In this document: positions 17,759 to 25,970 of the stretch, piece after piece | Layout: the number at the start of each line of letters is the position of its first letter | Position numbering within the stretch: position 1 is the first letter of the stretch | Assembly: GCA_963851245.1 (NCBI GenBank) | Contig: CAWKOH010000002.1 | Span: 1-64,000 of the forward strand | DNA from: CAWKOH01 sp963851245 | Lineage (GTDB): Bacteria > Actinomycetota > Acidimicrobiia > Acidimicrobiales > Palsa-688 | Length of the DNA stretch: 64,000 nt | Direction: 5' to 3' | The notes under the pieces: generated by a model | Databases searched by the model: none | What the model saw: only the letters and a program-made list of their open reading frames with translations | What the model was told of the DNA's origin: nothing | Program-made: the position numbers and the translations under genes

Positions 17759-20700
17759 ATGCTGCGCAGGGTGATTGGACAGCGCTGGTCGTCAGCAGCA
17801 GCAGGCTTGCTAGCGGTGCTTGCGGTCTTGGTATCCGGGTTGGTGCTGATGGCTCCGGCGGCGAGCGCCGCCGCCCCCATCGTCATCGACGACTTCAACG
17901 GCAACACCGCCGGGCCCCGCACCGTCACTTTAGAGCCGACGGCCAACTCCACCACCACTCAGGCCACCTTCACCCAGGCCAACGGGCTGGGGACCATGAA
18001 GATATTCGGGAACGGGAATACGGCCGGAGCCGTGCAGTTTGACTACGACCTCCCGCATTTGGACCTGACATCGCAGGGCAACAACACCCAGTTCTTCCTG
18101 GTGTTCCCAACCATCAACCGCAGCGACGCGCAGCCGGGAGACACCGCAGCCGACATCTCCATCAGCCTCACCGGCGGGGGAATCACCGGGTCTTACTCGA
18201 CCGGCATCGGCAACACGAGCAGCTTCAACGTCGTCTTGAACTTCTCGTGCAGCGTCAATCCCGTGTGTTTCACACCGCAGCCTGATTTCACCGATGTCAC
18301 GCACGTCACCGTGACGGTGGCTTACCCCCAGAATGACGACCCGGGCGGGACGCTGACTGCGGTCATCGATTCGATCAACACCACCCCGACCGGTGGTGCC
18401 GTGCCCCCTCCGGCCACGCCCACGATCACGGGGCCGAGCAGCCCCGACTACGCTCCGGCCGGGACCACTCTGCAGTTCCCGGTCCACTTCAGCTCGGATG
18501 GGAACCCAGCCACTGTGTACAGCGCCAAGACCGCCGGGACCCTGGGTCCGGGCGACTTCACGGTAAGCGGTACGGCTGGCGGGGTGAGCAAGGTGGCCGT
18601 CAGCGGCTCGGCCGCTGACTACACCATTAGCGTCGGGCCCATGACGAGTTCGGGCACGGTGGTGGTATCGATGGCCGCGGGGGCGGCGGTCGACACCTGG
18701 GCTCAGCCGACGCTGGCCAGCAACGTGGTCACGTTGGACTACGAGATACCAGTCCCGCCCGCCTTCACCGGCCCGGCGCCGCCTGATGCGACTGTGGGTC
18801 AGGCCTACAGTTACCAGTTCCAGGCGGGTGGTATTCCTGCGGCCACTTACAGTTTCACGAGCGGGTCGTTGCCCAGCGGACTGACCATGGACTCCTCTGG
18901 GTTGGTGACTGGCACCCCGGCTACCGGCACCGGCGGTCTCTATCCCCTGACCGCCCAGGCCACCAACGTGGCGGGCACGGTCACAGAGTCGGTCCAGTTG
19001 ACCGTGAACGAGGCGCCGGCTTTCACCAGTTCGGCTCCGCCTGCGGCGGTGGTCGGGTCTGCGTACACCTTTACCTTTACCGCGAGCGGTTTCCCGGCCC
19101 CGACGTTCAGCATCACCGGGACGCTGCCCTCCGGGCTGAGCCTGGACTCCTCCACCGGGGTACTGTCCGGAACTCCCGCAGCGGGCTCCGGTGGTACCTA
19201 CAGCCTGGTCGCGCACGCCACCAACAGCACGAGCACGGCGGACCAGAGCGTGGTCCTCGACGTTAACGAAGCGCCCGCCTTCACCGGCCCGCCCCCGCCT
19301 GATGCGACTGTGGGTCAGGCCTACAGTTACCAGTTCCAGGCGGGTGGTATTCCTGCGGCCACCTACAGTTTCACGAGCGGGTCGTTGCCCAGCGGTTTGA
19401 CGATGGATGCTTCCGGATTGGTGACCGGCACGCCGGCTACGGGTACGGGCGGCTTGTATCCCCTGACTGTCCAGGCGGCTAATTTGGTCGGCTCGGTCAC
19501 AGAGTCGGTCCAGTTGACCGTAGACGAGGCGCCGGCTTTCACCAGTCCGGCTCCGCCTGCGGCGGTGGTCGGGTCTGCGTACACCTTTACCTTTACCGCG
19601 AGCGGTTTCCCGGCCCCGACGTTCAGCATCACCGGGACGCTGCCCTCCGGGCTGAGCCTGGACTCGTCCACCGGGGTACTCTCCGGAACTCCCGCAGCGG
19701 GCTCCGGTGGTACCTACAGCCTGGTCGCGCACGCCACCAACAGCACGAGCACGGCGGACCAGAACGTCGAACTGATGGTAGACAAGGCACCCAGCATCAC
19801 CAGCGCTGACCTGGCTGTCTTCCAGGTCGGCGTGGCCGGCACGTTCACGATCCAGACCACCGGCTTCGCCTCCCCGACAATTGCCGAGTCCGGCGCCCTG
19901 CCAGCCGGCTTGAACTTCACCGATAACGGTAACGGCACCGCGACCATCTCCGGTACGCCTGCCGCAGGCACTCAGGGCCCCACGATTGTGAACCTTACGG
20001 CCACCAATCAGACCGGCGTGGCCCAGCAACAGTTGACGGTCCAGGTCGACCTGGCTCCCGCCATCACCAGCCCGGACAGCGTCATCTTCGTGGTCGGAAC
20101 CGCCGGTTCCTTCACGGTCCAGACGACCGGCGTTCCCAATCCGACGCTGTCGGAAAGCGGGGCTTTGCCTGCGGGCTTGACCTTCATTGACAACGGCGAC
20201 GGCACGGCCACCATCTCCGGTACGCCGGCGGCTGGCTCGGCTGGCCCCTACCAAGTCGTCATCACAGCCAGCGCCCCTCAGTTGCCCGACGCCACCCAAA
20301 CCCTGACCCTCAAAGCAAAGGAAGCCCCCGTCTTCACCAGCGCTAATTCGGCCAGCTTCCAGGTGGGCGTGAACGGCACCTTCACCGTCTCGGCGTCCGG
20401 CTTCCCAACCCCCTCGTTCACTCTGACCGGCACCCTGCCCGCGGGCCTGACGTTCGCCGACAAGGGGAACGGCACCGCCACCATCTCGGGTACTCCGGCG
20501 GCCGGTGCTGCGGGGACCTACACGGTGACCGTCAACGTCACCAACGATATGGCCGACCCATCCCAGTCCCTTACTGTCACTGTCCTGCCGGCGAGCTCGC
20601 CGCCCTCGAGCGGAACGCCGGCCGCAGGAAACACTGAGCTCGCCAGCAACCCGGTGGCCACCGCCAGCCCGACCGAGGCGGCAAGCGAATCTACCGCCAC

Positions 20701-20830
20701 GGCGCTGCCCTCGACCGGTATCAATGTCGAGCTCCTTTTGGTGGCAGCTCTCGGTCTGGTCTCGCTGGGTGCCGCGCTGCTCATCTTCGCCCGGGCCGGG
20801 CGATCGCGCCGGGCGAGCGGGCCCGTCTAG
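17759..20830 (+). CDS. LPSTG-anchored surface protein with Ig-like (He_PIG) repeats
   Basis: A 1,023-residue secreted protein. The ATG at 17759 follows GGAGG. A signal peptide with a hydrophobic core (LLAVLAVLVSGLVLMA) ends near ASA-AAP. An N-terminal domain of about 200 residues is followed by at least six repeats of about 85-90 residues of the putative-Ig type, each with the G-LPSGL-(x)-SGLVTGTPA pattern. A Ser/Thr/Ala-rich stalk precedes LPSTG (residue about 983), a hydrophobic helix, and a basic tail (RAGRSRR), the classic sortase signal. It should be covalently linked to the cell wall and act in adhesion or matrix binding. No sortase gene lies in the window. Confidence 0.88.
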   Translation: MLRRVIGQRWSSAAAGLLAVLAVLVSGLVLMAPAASAAAPIVIDDFNGNTAGPRTVTLEPTANSTTTQATFTQANGLGTMKIFGNGNTAGAVQFDYDLPHLDLTSQGNNTQFFLVFPTINRSDAQPGDTAADISISLTGGGITGSYSTGIGNTSSFNVVLNFSCSVNPVCFTPQPDFTDVTHVTVTVAYPQNDDPGGTLTAVIDSINTTPTGGAVPPPATPTITGPSSPDYAPAGTTLQFPVHFSSDGNPATVYSAKTAGTLGPGDFTVSGTAGGVSKVAVSGSAADYTISVGPMTSSGTVVVSMAAGAAVDTWAQPTLASNVVTLDYEIPVPPAFTGPAPPDATVGQAYSYQFQAGGIPAATYSFTSGSLPSGLTMDSSGLVTGTPATGTGGLYPLTAQATNVAGTVTESVQLTVNEAPAFTSSAPPAAVVGSAYTFTFTASGFPAPTFSITGTLPSGLSLDSSTGVLSGTPAAGSGGTYSLVAHATNSTSTADQSVVLDVNEAPAFTGPPPPDATVGQAYSYQFQAGGIPAATYSFTSGSLPSGLTMDASGLVTGTPATGTGGLYPLTVQAANLVGSVTESVQLTVDEAPAFTSPAPPAAVVGSAYTFTFTASGFPAPTFSITGTLPSGLSLDSSTGVLSGTPAAGSGGTYSLVAHATNSTSTADQNVELMVDKAPSITSADLAVFQVGVAGTFTIQTTGFASPTIAESGALPAGLNFTDNGNGTATISGTPAAGTQGPTIVNLTATNQTGVAQQQLTVQVDLAPAITSPDSVIFVVGTAGSFTVQTTGVPNPTLSESGALPAGLTFIDNGDGTATISGTPAAGSAGPYQVVITASAPQLPDATQTLTLKAKEAPVFTSANSASFQVGVNGTFTVSASGFPTPSFTLTGTLPAGLTFADKGNGTATISGTPAAGAAGTYTVTVNVTNDMADPSQSLTVTVLPASSPPSSGTPAAGNTELASNPVATASPTEAASESTATALPSTGINVELLLVAALGLVSLGAALLIFARAGRSRRASGPV
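18757..19768 (+). repeat. 516-bp tandem duplication inside the surface-protein gene
   Basis: Two nearly identical copies, about 18757-19272 and 19273-19768, each encode two Ig-like units (172 residues). Matching landmarks are exactly 516 bases apart, for example GCCTGATGCG at 18781 and 19297. The few differences are mostly silent, so the duplication is recent or kept uniform by recombination. Later repeats (19780-20600) are divergent at the DNA level. Confidence 0.85.
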
Positions 20831-20953
20831 GAGCCAGGATTCGCGCCATCGGCTCGGCGAGGGCGGCGCCGAGCGGTGGCAATCTTTGACCCAAGCGGCA
20901 TATGCCCCGACGGAGGATCGGGTGTTACGGTCACCAGAGGAGGTGATGGCCAC

Positions 20954-21370
20954 ATGATCGAGGATGTCGAGGCCATCAAGCAGCTGAAGGCGCGGTACTT
21001 CCGCACTATGGACACCAAGGACTGGGCCGGAATGCGTCAGGTGTTCGCGGACGATGTCGTCGTCGACACGACGGAATCGGGTGGCAACGTGGTCGCCGGC
21101 GCCGACGAGTTCATAACTTTCCTGCGGGGAACGCTGAAGGATGTGATCACCGTCCATCAAGGTCACATGCCGGAGATCAGCCTGACGTCGCCGACAACGG
21201 CGACGGGCATCTGGGCCTTGCAGGACATCTTGAAGTGGCCGAACGGATCCGAGATGTACGGCTACGGGCACTACCACGAGACTTACGAATTGGCAGACGG
21301 GGACTGGCGCATCAAGAGTCTGAAGCTGACCCGCCTGCGTACGGACTTCGTGGGCACGGCTGGGGGATAA
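20954..21370 (+). CDS. SnoaL/NTF2-like fold protein
   Basis: A 138-residue protein that begins with the helix of nuclear-transport-factor-2/SnoaL-like proteins (AIKQLKARYFRTMDTKDW) and then FADDVVVDT. The latter is the usual cone-shaped barrel start. It ends with the strand pattern YHETYELADGDWRIKSLKL. ATG 20954 follows AGGAGG ten bases upstream. Family members are small-molecule isomerases, dehydratases or binding proteins, and the substrate cannot be stated. It follows the surface-protein gene by about 120 bases and may be independent. Confidence 0.78.
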   Translation: MIEDVEAIKQLKARYFRTMDTKDWAGMRQVFADDVVVDTTESGGNVVAGADEFITFLRGTLKDVITVHQGHMPEISLTSPTTATGIWALQDILKWPNGSEMYGYGHYHETYELADGDWRIKSLKLTRLRTDFVGTAGG

Positions 21371-21373
21371 GCG

Positions 21374-22243
21374 TCAGAACGGAGTCGGTATGTACCGCAG
21401 CGGTAGGCTCGGCTGCACGTAACCCTTGGGCTGCTGGCGCTTCGGCAGAGTGACCTCCCGGGGTTTCACCGGCTCGTAGGGGATCTGGCTGAGCATGTGG
21501 CTGATTATGTTGAGCCGGCCTCGCATCTTGTCGTCGGTCCGGGCGATGTACCACGGAGCCCATGCCGTGTCGGTCGCGAGGAACATGGTGTCTCTCGCTC
21601 TCGAGTAGTCATACCAACGGCTATACGATTTCAAGTCCATATCAGAAAGCTTCCACACCTTGCGGGGGTCGTTGATGCGGCTCTCGAGTCGCCGCGTCTG
21701 CTCATCGGCACTCACTTCGAGCCAGTACTTCAACAGCAGGATCCCCGAGTCGACCATGGATTTCTCCACTTCCGGAACCTGGGCCAGAAACCTTGTGGTC
21801 TCTTCGGGGCTGCAGAAGCCCATAACTGGTTCGACGCCTGCCCGGTTGTACCAGCTGCGATCGAAGATGACGACCTCGCCGGCGGCCGGCAGGTGAGGGA
21901 TGTAGCGCTGCAAGTACATCTGTGACTTCTCCCGCTCGGTCGGAGCTGAGAGGGCGACTACGTGGAACACCCGGGGACTGACCCGCTCGGTGATCCGCTT
22001 GATGGTACCCCCCTTCCCGGCCGTGTCCCGACCCTCGAAGACCACGCAGATCTTGGCCCTCGTCGCCTTCACCCACTCCTGCACCGCCACCAACTCGCCG
22101 TGCAGGAGCCTCATCTCCCGCTCGTATTCCTTACGCTTCATCTTGGCGGGCTCAGAGCCTTGATCGTCCTGATCAGCGTCGGCCAGTCGCGCTCGCAGGG
22201 GGATGTCGTTCGGCTGGGAACGCTTCTTCTTGTTGTTGGCCAT
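21374..22243 (-). CDS. ppk2: polyphosphate kinase 2
   Basis: A PPK2-family protein of 290 residues, which phosphorylates nucleotides (usually GDP or ADP) from polyphosphate. It has the Walker A loop EGRDTAGKGG at about residue 70, the Walker B/lid part FDRSWYNRAGVEPVMGF, and the C-terminal segments KVWKLSDMDLKS and WYDYSRARD. One PPK2 domain only, so class I or III type. The ATG at 22243 is preferred over a GTG at 22249 because GGAGGG lies eight bases upstream. It converges on the NTF2-like gene with only three bases between the stop codons. Confidence 0.92.
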   Translation of the reverse strand: MANNKKKRSQPNDIPLRARLADADQDDQGSEPAKMKRKEYEREMRLLHGELVAVQEWVKATRAKICVVFEGRDTAGKGGTIKRITERVSPRVFHVVALSAPTEREKSQMYLQRYIPHLPAAGEVVIFDRSWYNRAGVEPVMGFCSPEETTRFLAQVPEVEKSMVDSGILLLKYWLEVSADEQTRRLESRINDPRKVWKLSDMDLKSYSRWYDYSRARDTMFLATDTAWAPWYIARTDDKMRGRLNIISHMLSQIPYEPVKPREVTLPKRQQPKGYVQPSLPLRYIPTPF

Positions 22244-22429
22244 CTGCACAACCCTCCGATCCCCGAGTCCATCAGCGGGCGGTGCTGGACCTTAGCGCTT
22301 GGGCGGGTCACGGCGGACGCCCTCGGCCGGCCATTGAGTCAGGTGCAGCAAGTGAGTTGCGTCGAATTAGCCGCCATCAGGGGGATGGGTGGAAGGGGAT
22401 AACCCCTCCACCTCATCCCCCTTAAGAGG

Positions 22430-22445
22430 CACCTCTGGCGAGGTG
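22430..22445 (-). terminator. hairpin downstream of the SHOCT protein gene
   Basis: A six-base-pair stem (CACCTC/GAGGTG) with a four-base loop lies 22 bases past the stop of the gene at 22468. No strong U-run follows, so it would be a weak terminator or just an RNA-stabilising stem. Confidence 0.35.
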
Positions 22446-22467
22446 AGAGGTAGAGAAACAAGAGAAC

Positions 22468-22872
22468 CTAAGACTCGAGAATCGAAGCTTTCTGCTGTTG
22501 AAATTCCTCGTCGGTGATAACGCCTCGATCCTTCAAGTCGGCCAGCTTGGATAGTTGGTCGGCTGACGACGTCTGCGCCGTCTCCTGCACATACTGGCGG
22601 AACTGTGACTCTTGCTGTTGGGCCTGCTGGACGGCGCGCTCGTGCATGCTCTGACCCCGGAAGATGAGATAGAAGAGGATTCCGAGGAAGGGCAGGATGA
22701 TCACGAAGACCACCCACAAGGCCTTCGCCCAGCCGGACAGGTCCTGACTGCGGAAGATATCGACAAAGATGGTTATGAGCAGCCAGATCCAGATGAAGAA
22801 GAGAAAGAACCAGAGCATGGTCCAGAACACATCTAACAACGGGTAACTCGACGCGAGTAGGGGCATCAGCAT
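22468..22872 (-). CDS. PLD-N/SHOCT-domain small membrane protein
   Basis: A 134-residue protein. It has two hydrophobic helices (FWTMLWFFLFFIWIWLLI and ALWVVFVIILPFLGILFYLI) in the pattern of the phospholipase-D N-terminal membrane domain. A Gln-rich linker follows, and then a C-terminal SHOCT motif (LSKLADLKDRGVITDEEFQQQKASIL). SHOCT ends mediate oligomerisation in many short actinobacterial membrane proteins. Starts at 22872 and 22866 are equally possible. The role is unknown. Confidence 0.82.
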   Translation of the reverse strand: MLMPLLASSYPLLDVFWTMLWFFLFFIWIWLLITIFVDIFRSQDLSGWAKALWVVFVIILPFLGILFYLIFRGQSMHERAVQQAQQQESQFRQYVQETAQTSSADQLSKLADLKDRGVITDEEFQQQKASILES

Positions 22873-23058
22873 CCTTTCTATGGTTCTCCGACCGCGGCCG
22901 AACAGTCTTCCATATCTCCCATCTCGAGGCGTCGATACCGCGTCGGATGAGTTCCAGTTCGACGCAACCCGCGGCCCGGCTCATCAGGGGCGCCAACGAC
23001 GTTGCGGTGGTACTCGCTAGCCTGCTCGAGGCGGACAGTGGCGTGTAGAGGAGGTCCA

Positions 23059-23604
23059 TTGAGCAGGTTGTGTGCGTTCGTGGCGGTAGCGTGTGCACTC
23101 CTCGTAGCTGCGTGCGGGTCCGCGCACAAGTCCGCATCACCGACCACGACCGCGCCGCCAGAGGCCGGCTCGACGCCCACTACAGCGGCAGCAGCCACCG
23201 TGCCGGTCACGGCCTCCCATGCGCCGTCGACGACATCGGCGGCACCGAGTTCGACCACTACTCAGCCTCCCGCCCAGACGACGGGGGCGGTGGGCAACGG
23301 GACCAAGTATCTGGCCATCGTGACTCCTCTCACTGGGGCCCTCGAGTCGGCTCCAGGTGACCCGACAGCCGCACAGCTCGACCAGTACGCATCAGAGCTG
23401 AAGTCGGCCGAGGCGCAGTTGTCGGCGATCGGCTGGCCGGGCCAGGCCGAGGCTGACATTCGCACCTTGGCCGGCGAGCTCGGGCCGCTGGCCGCCGACA
23501 TGGCTCACGGAGATGCCGGCGCCGCGAGCAGGGCGGCCGCCACATTGGCCTCGGCGTCGGTGACCATCCGGTCCGACCTGGGGCTGCCCTCGAATACGCG
23601 CTAG
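23059..23604 (+). CDS. putative lipoprotein
   Basis: A TTG start at 23059 lies five bases after GAGGAGG. The signal peptide is short and ends in the lipobox LLVAACG. A Thr/Pro/Ala-rich linker of about 50 residues follows, and then a helical domain (LDQYASELKSAEAQLSAIGW) of about 90 residues that lacks cysteines. The same overall plan as the lipoprotein at 13568, but with no clear sequence identity. The function is unknown; a cell-envelope location is well supported. Confidence 0.7.
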   Translation: MSRLCAFVAVACALLVAACGSAHKSASPTTTAPPEAGSTPTTAAAATVPVTASHAPSTTSAAPSSTTTQPPAQTTGAVGNGTKYLAIVTPLTGALESAPGDPTAAQLDQYASELKSAEAQLSAIGWPGQAEADIRTLAGELGPLAADMAHGDAGAASRAAATLASASVTIRSDLGLPSNTR

Positions 23605-23675
23605 ACGGCTACAGAGTCATATTCGGAAGAACAGGTTGGCGAAGCGTTCGGCGACCGCGCGGGAAGATACCTGAC

Positions 23676-24812
23676 GTGCTCACTAGCGAAGAGCGGTTCC
23701 TCACCACTCACGCCGGCAGCCTCCCCCGGCCGGCCCCTTTGGCCGGTCTTCATGGGCGGCGCAGCCGGGGGGAGACCGTGGACCCCCGAGAGCTGGCCCT
23801 TGCCGTCGAGGAGGCCACCGCTCAGGTGGTGGCGGCGCAGGTGTCCGCCGGCATCGATGTAGGCAATGACGGGGAGCAGGCGCGCGAAAGCTTTGTCACC
23901 TATGTCCAGCACCGCATGTCCGGCTTCGGCGGCCAGAGCGAGCGGTCGGAGAAGCGCGACCTGCTCGACCATCCTGACTTCGTGGCCCTGACCCGCAACC
24001 GTGGGGGCCAGGTGAGTCTCATGACGGCCCCAGCCGCCAAAGGCGAAGTTGCCTACCGCACTACGGCCGAGGTCGAGGCGGAGTGCTCCCTCGTCGCGGA
24101 TGCACCCTTTGCCGAGACTTTCATGACCGCGGCGTCTCCCGGGATAGTGGCATCTGTGATGCAGAACCAGTACTACGAGTCGATGGCCGAATACCTGAGG
24201 GCGGTGGCTGAGGCCATGGCGGTGGAGTACCGCTACATCGTCGAGCGCGGCCTGCTGCTTCAGATCGACGCGCCGGACTTGGCCCTGGAGCGTCATCAGC
24301 TCTTTGCCGAGCGGCCGCTCTCCGATTTCATCGAGTGGGCCGAACTGGTCGTGGGCGTCATCAACGGTGCCCTGGCCGGGATCGACCCGAGCCGGGTCCG
24401 CCTGCACGTCTGCTGGGGAAACTACGAAGGGCCTCACACCCATGACGTCGCTCTCGCCGACATCCTGCCCGTCCTGTACCGGGCCAACGTAGGGGCCCTG
24501 GTCCTCTCCATGGCCAACGGCCGCCACGCCCACGAGGTGCAATGTTTGGCCCGTCAGCCCTTGCCTGACAGGTGGCTCTTGGTAGCCGGCGCGATCGATA
24601 CGACCAGCAACATCGTCGAGCATCCGGAAGTGGTCGCCGACCGCCTGGTCCGGGTCAGCGAGGCCGTCGGTGATCCCCGCCGAGTCATCGCGGGCACGGA
24701 TTGCGGGTTCGACACCTCCGCCGGAATCGGGGACATCGCCCCGTCCGTGGCGTGGGCCAAGCTCCGCGCCCTGCGGGCCGGGGCCGACCTGGCCACGTCC
24801 CGGCTCTTCTGA
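23676..24812 (+). CDS. MetE C-terminal-like (cobalamin-independent methionine synthase family) protein
   Basis: A 378-residue TIM-barrel protein equivalent to the catalytic C-terminal half of MetE, as in YxjG-type proteins. It begins TTHAGSLPRP and keeps the zinc site pattern: His and Cys in LHVCWGNYEGPH, and a later Cys in VIAGTDCGF. The N-terminal MetE half is absent, which is usual for this subfamily. Members transfer methyl groups to thiols such as homocysteine, or are uncharacterised. The GTG start at 23676 has only a weak ribosome site. It is probably monocistronic. Confidence 0.85.
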   Translation: MLTSEERFLTTHAGSLPRPAPLAGLHGRRSRGETVDPRELALAVEEATAQVVAAQVSAGIDVGNDGEQARESFVTYVQHRMSGFGGQSERSEKRDLLDHPDFVALTRNRGGQVSLMTAPAAKGEVAYRTTAEVEAECSLVADAPFAETFMTAASPGIVASVMQNQYYESMAEYLRAVAEAMAVEYRYIVERGLLLQIDAPDLALERHQLFAERPLSDFIEWAELVVGVINGALAGIDPSRVRLHVCWGNYEGPHTHDVALADILPVLYRANVGALVLSMANGRHAHEVQCLARQPLPDRWLLVAGAIDTTSNIVEHPEVVADRLVRVSEAVGDPRRVIAGTDCGFDTSAGIGDIAPSVAWAKLRALRAGADLATSRLF

Positions 24813-24890
24813 CGCGCACTCCCTTGACATTGCCCGGCGGGCGGCGAGCAACTAGACAGGCGGCTCCAAACCAGACAGGGGACGGACGAA

Positions 24891-25970
24891 ATGCTCGAGA
24901 AGGGTGACAGGATCCTGGTCACCGGGGCCAGCGGCTTCATCGGCTCCGCTCTCACCCGCGCCTTGGTCCAAGACGGTCATCAGGTCGTAACGCTGGTGGA
25001 GCCGGGGGGCGACGTCCGCAACCTCGAAGGGCTAGCCGTCGAACGCGTCGCCGGCGATCTACGCCGTTCCTCCGACGTGCGTGATGCCATGCGGGGCTGC
25101 CGGGCTGTTTTCCACGTGGCCGCTCTCTACCGCTTTTGGGCCCCTCGCCCACGCGACTTCTACGACATCAACGTCATCGGTACTCGCAACGTTCTCGAGG
25201 CGGCGCGCGCCGCCGGGGTGGAGCGGACGGTGTTCACGAGCACGGTGGGCACGTTGGGGCTCGAGCCGGGCGCGCCACCCGCGGATGAGACGTGCTTTCC
25301 CGACGTGAGTCACCTCTTCGGTTCCTACAAACGCTCCAAGTACGTGGCCGAGCACGAGGTGTTGAGAGCCGTGGCCGAGGGCCTGCCGGCGTCCATCGTT
25401 CTTCCCACCTTTCCTCTGGGCCCGGGCGACCGGGTCCCAACCCCCAGCGGGCGGCTGGTGCTCGACTTTCTGAACGGTCGCATGCCGGGCTATGTCGACA
25501 CGGTCCTGAATGCGGTCCACGTCGACGACGTGGCGCGCGGCCACATTCTCGCTCTGGAGCGGGGCGCGGTCGGTCGCAGCTACATCCTGGGCGGAACCAA
25601 CTTGTCCCTACGCGAGCTGCTCGCTGACCTGGCCGCTGTGACCGGGCTTCGGCCACCGACCTGGCACGTCCCGCGGTCGCTCACCCTGGGAGCGGCCTGG
25701 GTCTCCGACACGATCGAGGGCCGGCTGCTGCGACGCCATCCCGCCATCCCGCTCGAGGCTGCCCGTATGTCCACCACCCGCATGGCCTTCGATGATTCGA
25801 GGGCCCGGCGGGAGCTCGGCTACCACTCCCGGCCGCCTGCAGAGGCCATCGAGGCGTCGGCCCGCTGGTTCTTCGACAACGGTTACGTTCACCGCCGGCG
25901 CCGCTCCAAGCTGGCCTGGACGGGCGAGAGCATCGACGCTCAGAAGCGGTCCAGTTCCCGCGACAGCTGA
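24891..25970 (+). CDS. NAD-dependent epimerase/dehydratase, HpnA/dihydroflavonol-reductase-like
   Basis: A 359-residue extended SDR. It has the NAD-binding VTGASGFIGSAL near residue 10, FHVAALYRFW, a catalytic YKRSK (YxxxK) near residue 145, and the C-terminal part FDDSRARRELGYHSRP typical of HpnA-type and dihydroflavonol reductase-like proteins. HpnA is linked to hopanoid synthesis, but no other hopanoid gene is visible here, so the role stays open. The ATG lies 79 bases after the MetE-like stop. The 3' end overlaps the convergent DUF885 gene by 31 bases. Confidence 0.85.
   Translation: MLEKGDRILVTGASGFIGSALTRALVQDGHQVVTLVEPGGDVRNLEGLAVERVAGDLRRSSDVRDAMRGCRAVFHVAALYRFWAPRPRDFYDINVIGTRNVLEAARAAGVERTVFTSTVGTLGLEPGAPPADETCFPDVSHLFGSYKRSKYVAEHEVLRAVAEGLPASIVLPTFPLGPGDRVPTPSGRLVLDFLNGRMPGYVDTVLNAVHVDDVARGHILALERGAVGRSYILGGTNLSLRELLADLAAVTGLRPPTWHVPRSLTLGAAWVSDTIEGRLLRRHPAIPLEAARMSTTRMAFDDSRARRELGYHSRPPAEAIEASARWFFDNGYVHRRRRSKLAWTGESIDAQKRSSSRDS

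Noticed and set aside
17930..21277. A 1,115-codon open frame antisense to the surface-protein gene.
   Set aside because: It is a shadow of the repetitive Ser/Thr/Gly coding strand; no start, domain or signal supports it.
24824..24829. TTGACA considered as a -35 box for the epimerase at 24891.
   Set aside because: No matching -10 at the right distance.
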